A stretch of DNA of 10,318 bases from a bacterium (GTDB taxonomy: Bacteria; Desulfobacterota; Anaeroferrophillalia; Anaeroferrophillales; Tharpellaceae), in the NCBI GenBank assembly GCA_029935295.1, contig JAOZKP010000089.1:1-10318 (forward strand), read 5' to 3'. Of this stretch, positions 6,698-10,318 are shown piece after piece. The translations under genes and the position numbers were made by a program. The notes beneath the pieces are model-generated. The model saw nothing but the letters and a program-made list of their open reading frames with translations, was not told where the DNA came from and ran no database searches. Position 1 is the first letter of the stretch. The number at the start of each line of letters is the position of its first letter.

Positions 6698-8365
6698 ATG
6701 AGTTGTACAGAGAATAAAGCCCGCTTGGCTGAACGTCAGGAGCAGTGGCAGGGGATGGTTGATAAAGCTCTGGCCCGTTTTCCGGAACGGAAAGAGGCTT
6801 TTGCCACAACTTCTGATATTGAGATGAAGCGGCTTTTTACCCCGGCTGATGTTGAAGCGATTGATTATAACGATGAAGTTGGTTTCCCCGGTGAGTTTCC
6901 TTTTACCCGGGGCGTGCAGCCGACAATGTATCGGGCCCGTTTCTGGACGATGCGTCAGTATGCCGGTTTCGGCTCCGCTAAACAGACCAATGAGCGTTAC
7001 CGCTATCTTCTGGATCAGGGCCAGACCGGCCTGAGCGTTGCTTTCGATTTGCCGACCCAGATTGGTTACGATTCCGATCACGAACTCTCCGACGGTGAAG
7101 TCGGTAAAGTTGGTGTCGCCATTGATTCACTGGCGGATATGGAGATTCTGTTCGATCAGATCGCCCTCGATAAAGTAAGCACCTCGATGACGATTAACGC
7201 TCCGGCGGCGGTTCTTCTGGCAATGTATATTGCTGTTGCCGAAAAGCAGGGTGTCAGTTCCGAGAAACTTCGCGGAACGATTCAAAATGATGTCTTAAAA
7301 GAGTATTTTGCCCGGGGCACCTATATCTTCCCGCCGCAGCCCTCAATGAAGATTATTACTGACATTTTTTCCTACTGCAAAGATAACCTGCCGAACTGGA
7401 ATACGATCAGCATCAGCGGCTATCACATCCGCGAAGCCGGCTCTTCGGCGGTGCAGGAAGTTGCATTTACGCTGGCCGATGGTTTGGCTTATGTCGATGC
7501 CGCCGTCAAAACCGGTCTCGATGTTGACGTTTTTGCCAAACGACTCTCGTTCTTCTTTAATGTACATAATAATTTCCTCGAAGAGGTTGCCAAATTCCGG
7601 GCTGCACGACGTTTGTGGGCCAAGCTCATGAAAGAGCGTTTCGGCGCGAAAAAAGCTTCATCAATGATGATGCGTTTTCATACCCAGACCGCCGGTTGCA
7701 GCCTTACGGCCCAGCAGCCGGATAACAATGTTGTGCGCGTAACCATGCAGGCTCTGGCCGCGGTTTTGGGCGGCACCAACTCCCTGCATACCAACTCCCG
7801 CGATGAGGCTCTGTGCTTGCCGACTGAAGATTCAGTTCGGATCGCTCTGCGGACGCAGCAGATCATTGCCCACGAAAGCGGGGTTGCTGATACGATTGAT
7901 CCGCTTGCCGGTTCCTATATGGTTGAGTCGATGACCTCCGAAATAGAGGCAAAAGCGCTTGAGTATATCAACAAAATTGATGGTCTGGGTGGCGTGGTTA
8001 AAGCCATTGAAGCCGGTTACATGCAGCAAGAGATTGGCGACAGCGCATATGCTTACCAGAAATCAATTGAGACCGCCGAGCAGGTAATTGTCGGGGTCAA
8101 CAAATTTACGATTGAAGAAGCCGCTCCGGAAAATCTCCTGCGGATTAAGAAAGAGATGGAGATTGAGCAGCTTGAGAGCCTGAAGGCGATGAAGGGCAAA
8201 CGGGATGCGGCCGCAGTCGCGGCTTCACTCAAGGAGTTGCGTCAGGTAGCTGAATCAGGAGATAACCTGCTGCCGATCATTGTTTCCGCCGTTAAAACCT
8301 ATGCAACATTAGGTGAAGTTTGCGGCGTTCTGCGTGAAGTTTTTGGCGAGTACACTGAAGCTTAA
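6698..8365 (+). CDS. Methylmalonyl-CoA mutase, catalytic (large) subunit without cobalamin domain
   Basis: The 555-residue protein is the TIM-barrel half of the adenosylcobalamin-dependent mutase that interconverts (R)-methylmalonyl-CoA and succinyl-CoA. It stops where single-chain mutases continue into the B12 domain; that domain is the next gene. Substrate-binding residues match the Propionibacterium enzyme with an offset of one: R81, Y88 in RQYAGF (Y89), Q196, R206 (R207) and H243 in SGYH (H244). Tyr and Arg at 88 and 206 point to methylmalonyl-CoA; isobutyryl-CoA mutase has Phe and Gln there. The HTQTAG and SLTAQQP motifs (328-341) and DPLAGSY (401-407) are typical. GAGGTGA ends four bases before the ATG. 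It lies 88 bases after the carboxyltransferase gene and 22 before the small subunit, in one probable transcript. Confidence 0.95.
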   Translation: MSCTENKARLAERQEQWQGMVDKALARFPERKEAFATTSDIEMKRLFTPADVEAIDYNDEVGFPGEFPFTRGVQPTMYRARFWTMRQYAGFGSAKQTNERYRYLLDQGQTGLSVAFDLPTQIGYDSDHELSDGEVGKVGVAIDSLADMEILFDQIALDKVSTSMTINAPAAVLLAMYIAVAEKQGVSSEKLRGTIQNDVLKEYFARGTYIFPPQPSMKIITDIFSYCKDNLPNWNTISISGYHIREAGSSAVQEVAFTLADGLAYVDAAVKTGLDVDVFAKRLSFFFNVHNNFLEEVAKFRAARRLWAKLMKERFGAKKASSMMMRFHTQTAGCSLTAQQPDNNVVRVTMQALAAVLGGTNSLHTNSRDEALCLPTEDSVRIALRTQQIIAHESGVADTIDPLAGSYMVESMTSEIEAKALEYINKIDGLGGVVKAIEAGYMQQEIGDSAYAYQKSIETAEQVIVGVNKFTIEEAAPENLLRIKKEMEIEQLESLKAMKGKRDAAAVAASLKELRQVAESGDNLLPIIVSAVKTYATLGEVCGVLREVFGEYTEA

Positions 8366-8375
8366 GTTAATTAAC

Positions 8376-8380
8376 AGGAG
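8376..8380 (+). promoter_or_regulatory. Ribosome binding site fixing the start of the cobalamin-binding subunit
   Basis: AGGAG lies seven bases before the ATG at 8388. An in-frame ATG at 8313 would add 25 residues that overlap the mutase C-terminus and do not resemble the family, so 8388 is the start. Confidence 0.85.
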
Positions 8381-8387
8381 ATCTGAA

Positions 8388-8786
8388 ATGGATAAGAAAA
8401 TTAAAGTATTGGTTGCCAAACCGGGTCTTGATGGACATGATCGCGGAGCCAAGGTAGTTTCCCGCGCCCTGCGTGATGCCGGGATGGAAGTTATTTATAC
8501 CGGGATTCGCCAGACTCCGGAACAGATTGTCGCGACGGCCGTCCAGGAAGATGTTGACAGCATCGGTTTGAGCTGTCTTTCCGGTGCTCATAATAAACTT
8601 TTTCCGAAAGTAGTTGATTTGCTGAAGGAGAAAGGGGCGGAAGATGTGTTGGTATTCGGTGGTGGAATTATTCCTGATGAAGATATTCCGGGTTTGAAAG
8701 AGGCGGGTATCGCTGAAATTTTTCTGCCCGGAACCTCAACCGAAGATACCATCGCTTTTATCAAAAACAATGTAACTCAGGCGTAA
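8388..8786 (+). CDS. Methylmalonyl-CoA mutase, cobalamin-binding (small) subunit
   Basis: This 132-residue protein is a free-standing B12-binding flavodoxin-like domain. It begins KIKVLVAKPGLDGHDRG; D15-x-H17-x-x-G20 is the signature whose histidine becomes the lower axial cobalt ligand. Residues 59-67 (IGLSCLSGA) and the GGG at 91-93 match the other two conserved parts that hold the nucleotide tail. The length is that of small subunits of split mutases, such as archaeal methylmalonyl-CoA mutase and isobutyryl-CoA mutase. It should pair with the product of the gene 22 bases upstream to make the active holoenzyme. Confidence 0.95.
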   Translation: MDKKIKVLVAKPGLDGHDRGAKVVSRALRDAGMEVIYTGIRQTPEQIVATAVQEDVDSIGLSCLSGAHNKLFPKVVDLLKEKGAEDVLVFGGGIIPDEDIPGLKEAGIAEIFLPGTSTEDTIAFIKNNVTQA

Positions 8787-8877
8787 TATTTTATGACGAT
8801 TAGTATTTCGCAGATTGTTTTGATTTGATTTGCGGTTTACGTCAACAATGAGTTGAGTATTTGACTATATTACTTTC

Positions 8878-8917
8878 GACCTCCGCAGAGCGGGGTCATT
8901 GCTTTAGCTTTGACCCC
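8878..8917 (+). repeat. Two mutually exclusive hairpins
   Basis: Hairpin A pairs GACC (8878-8881) and CCGC (8883-8886) with GCGG (8890-8893) and GGTC (8894-8897), with one bulged T at 8882 and an AGA loop. Hairpin B pairs GGGGTCA (8892-8898) with TGACCCC (8911-8917). They share bases 8892-8897, so only one can form at a time. No T-run follows B. The role is unknown: attenuation, RNA processing, or a palindromic repeat element are all possible. Confidence 0.5.
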
Positions 8918-8974
8918 ATTAGTGAGGGCGAAGCAAATTACGCGGCTTTTTAGGCGTCGCATTTGATTAATATT

Positions 8975-8979
8975 AAGGA
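8975..8979 (+). promoter_or_regulatory. Ribosome binding site favouring the TTG start at 8987
   Basis: AAGGA ends seven bases before an in-frame TTG at 8987. The alternative TTG at 8963 has only AGG (8952-8954) upstream. The only nearby ATG (8991) is out of frame and meets a stop two codons later. Confidence 0.6.
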
Positions 8980-8986
8980 TTTTAGA

Positions 8987-9922
8987 TTGGATGATTTAGT
9001 CGCCGGACTTTTAGCCGGCAAGGTTCGGCCTCTGGCCAAGGCCATTACAGTTGTTGAAAACGACCGGCCGGGGAAAAGAGAGTTATTAAAAAAGATCTAC
9101 CCGCAAACTGGCAATGCCTATCTTTTGGGAATTACCGGCCCTCCGGGTGCGGGTAAAAGTACTTTAACCGATAAAGTAATTGTCAAACTGCGACAGCAGG
9201 GAAAAACCGTTGGCGTGATCGCGGTTGACCCCTCAAGTCCTTTTTCCGGCGGTGCTATTCTCGGCGACCGGATTAGGATGCAGCAGCATGCCTTGGATGA
9301 CGGGGTTTTTATCCGGAGCATGGCGACCCGCAGCCATCTTGGCGGTTTAAGCAAGAGCGCGGTCGATGTTATTCACCTGATGGATGCCGCCGGTAAAGAT
9401 GTAATCATTATCGAGACGGTTGGAGTTGGTCAGGATGAGGTTGATATCGTCCGGATCGCCAAAACTACGGTTGTGGTTATGGTTCCCGGACTCGGTGATT
9501 CGGTGCAGATTGCCAAAGCCGGGGTCATGGAAATTGCCGATGTCTTTGCTGTCAATAAAGCCGACCGTGACGGTTCCGATAAGCTTATCAGTGAATTGCG
9601 GGCGATGCTCGATATGGTTAAGAATAAAGAGAAACCTGAAATTTTTAGAACAATTGCAGTCGATGATACCGGGATTGATGAGCTCGTGCAGGGGATCTAT
9701 GCTCATGGTGATCGGGTTTTGGAAACCGGACTGCTGCGGAAAAAAATTGTTGAAATAGCAGAGAGTGAATTGCGGGCCTATCTACTCGATACGATTATGG
9801 AGCGCTCGACGAATATGGCAAGTTATGAGGATGTAGTCAAACGGGTAGCAGATAAGAAGATTACCCCGATGGATGGGGTTGACGAAATTTTCATCGGCTT
9901 GGGTTTGCAGAAGCAAAATTAG
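8987..9922 (+). CDS. meaB: MeaB-type GTPase, methylmalonyl-CoA mutase chaperone (G3E family)
   Basis: From the TTG at 8987 the protein has 311 residues; a TTG at 8963 would give 319. MeaB uses GTP to gate adenosylcobalamin loading and to protect or rescue inactivated mutase. Visible are the P-loop GPPGAGKST (51-59), VDPSSPFSGGAILGDR (80-95), the ETVGVGQDE switch (143-151) and the guanine-specificity motif NKAD (190-193). The C-terminal helical part (about 240-311) is the dimerisation region in this family. The N-terminus DDLVAGLLAGKVRPLAKAI fits the usual family start, which with the Shine-Dalgarno supports 8987. Older databases call such proteins ArgK or LAO/AO transport ATPase, which is misleading. 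Its place directly behind both mutase subunits supports the chaperone role. Confidence 0.93.
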   Translation: MDDLVAGLLAGKVRPLAKAITVVENDRPGKRELLKKIYPQTGNAYLLGITGPPGAGKSTLTDKVIVKLRQQGKTVGVIAVDPSSPFSGGAILGDRIRMQQHALDDGVFIRSMATRSHLGGLSKSAVDVIHLMDAAGKDVIIIETVGVGQDEVDIVRIAKTTVVVMVPGLGDSVQIAKAGVMEIADVFAVNKADRDGSDKLISELRAMLDMVKNKEKPEIFRTIAVDDTGIDELVQGIYAHGDRVLETGLLRKKIVEIAESELRAYLLDTIMERSTNMASYEDVVKRVADKKITPMDGVDEIFIGLGLQKQN

Positions 9923-9956
9923 TTTATTTTTGACCGGTCCGGATAGGGAGAGTAAG

Positions 9957-10318
9957 ATGTTGAAAAAAATTGATCATATTGGAATTGCTGTAAAAGATAT
10001 TGATGAGACGGCTAAATTCTATCGCGATATGATGGGGATGAAATTCTTAGGAATTGAAGAGGTTGTTGACCAGAAGGTCAAGGTCGCTTTTTTTGAAATC
10101 GGTGAAACTCACATTGAGTTGGTTTGCCCGACCAGTCCCGAATCTGCAGTCGCCAAGCATCTTGAGAAAAAAGGTGAAGGTATTCATCATATCTGTTATG
10201 CGACTGATGATATAGTCGCCGAGTTGCAACGGCTTAAAGATGAGGGCGCTCGTTTGGTTGACGAAGTACCGCGCAATGGGGCTCATGGCGCAAAAATCGC
10301 TTTTATCCATCCGAAAAC
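9957..10318 (+). CDS. mce: Methylmalonyl-CoA epimerase, 5' part, cut by window end
   Basis: The first 120 codons and two bases are present; the family is usually about 130-150 residues, so little is missing. It is a vicinal-oxygen-chelate (glyoxalase-fold) enzyme that interconverts (S)- and (R)-methylmalonyl-CoA, linking the carboxyltransferase product to the mutase substrate. Expected metal ligands are H7 in IDHIGIAV, E54 in HIELV and H78 in GIHHIC; the last, a glutamate on the final strand, falls outside the window. AGGGAG (9945-9950) lies six bases before the ATG, and the gap to meaB is 34 bases, so it probably belongs to the same transcript. Glyoxalase I is the main alternative, but HHICY and the neighbours favour the epimerase. 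Confidence 0.92.
   Translation, partial: MLKKIDHIGIAVKDIDETAKFYRDMMGMKFLGIEEVVDQKVKVAFFEIGETHIELVCPTSPESAVAKHLEKKGEGIHHICYATDDIVAELQRLKDEGARLVDEVPRNGAHGAKIAFIHPK

Larger units (their letters stand above)
8787..8986 (+). other. 200-base non-coding spacer before the MeaB gene
   Basis: It has no gene-like frame. It holds a small inverted repeat TCAAC-AATGA-GTTGA (8842-8856) and two overlapping GC-rich hairpins (8878-8917). No good promoter pair was found: TTGACT at 8861-8866 has no -10 at a normal distance. No B12-box or other riboswitch hallmark is visible. Confidence 0.6.

Noticed and set aside
6629..7081. 150-codon minus-strand open frame over the mutase start
   Set aside because: It overlaps conserved mutase coding sequence antiparallel and shows no recognisable motifs.
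8313..8387. Longer start for the cobalamin-binding subunit at the ATG at 8313
   Set aside because: It overlaps the mutase gene, adds residues unlike the family, and lacks the strong ribosome binding site found before 8388.
8787..8962. Cobalamin riboswitch near the B12-dependent genes
   Set aside because: No B12-box-like sequence or matching architecture is seen; the hairpins there are short and do not fit.
10047..10310. 87-codon minus-strand open frame inside the epimerase gene
   Set aside because: It is antiparallel to a clear epimerase reading frame with conserved metal ligands.
1..10318. CRISPR array, insertion sequence or prophage genes
   Set aside because: No regularly spaced repeats, transposase, integrase or phage-like genes are present.

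Overview
The window looks like a chromosomal segment from a Gram-negative anaerobe, most likely of the former Deltaproteobacteria (Desulfuromonadia or Desulfobulbia type). That placement is an inference. It rests on a two-subunit methylmalonyl-CoA mutase encoded with a carboxyltransferase, MeaB and an epimerase, on moderate G+C in these genes, and on a periplasmic OpgB-like enzyme that implies a cell envelope with a periplasm. No marker gene fixes the taxon.

Left part (1-3609). The window opens inside a tRNA-Pro(GGG) gene, of which the anticodon arm to the CCA end is present. A strong hairpin (59-96) follows and can terminate transcription from both sides. A very AT-rich minus-strand gene (120-3161) converges on it. 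Its 1013-residue product has four predicted membrane segments, an OpgB/LtaS-type phosphoglycerol transferase domain, an ILEI/FAM3-like domain and a C-terminal GDPD-superfamily domain. It looks like an enzyme that modifies surface or periplasmic glycans with phosphoglycerol, and it is the most unusual object here. A 448-base non-coding divergent region follows, with several inverted repeats, including a perfect 14-bp palindrome, and a probable promoter for the next gene.

Middle (3610-4920). A complete UDP-glucose 6-dehydrogenase makes UDP-glucuronate for envelope polysaccharide. Together with the left-hand gene it suggests the edge of a cell-surface polysaccharide region.

Right part (5056-10318, all plus strand). 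This is a methylmalonyl-CoA pathway cluster: a biotin-dependent acyl-CoA carboxyltransferase subunit (propionyl-CoA carboxylase beta / methylmalonyl-CoA decarboxylase alpha type), the mutase catalytic subunit, the separate cobalamin-binding subunit, the MeaB GTPase that protects the mutase, and the start of methylmalonyl-CoA epimerase, cut by the window end. Together they interconvert propionyl-CoA, (S)- and (R)-methylmalonyl-CoA and succinyl-CoA. The biotin carboxylase and biotin carrier partners are not in the window, so the direction (propionate formation or use) cannot be read from it. The spacers inside the cluster hold GC-rich hairpins but no recognisable cobalamin riboswitch.
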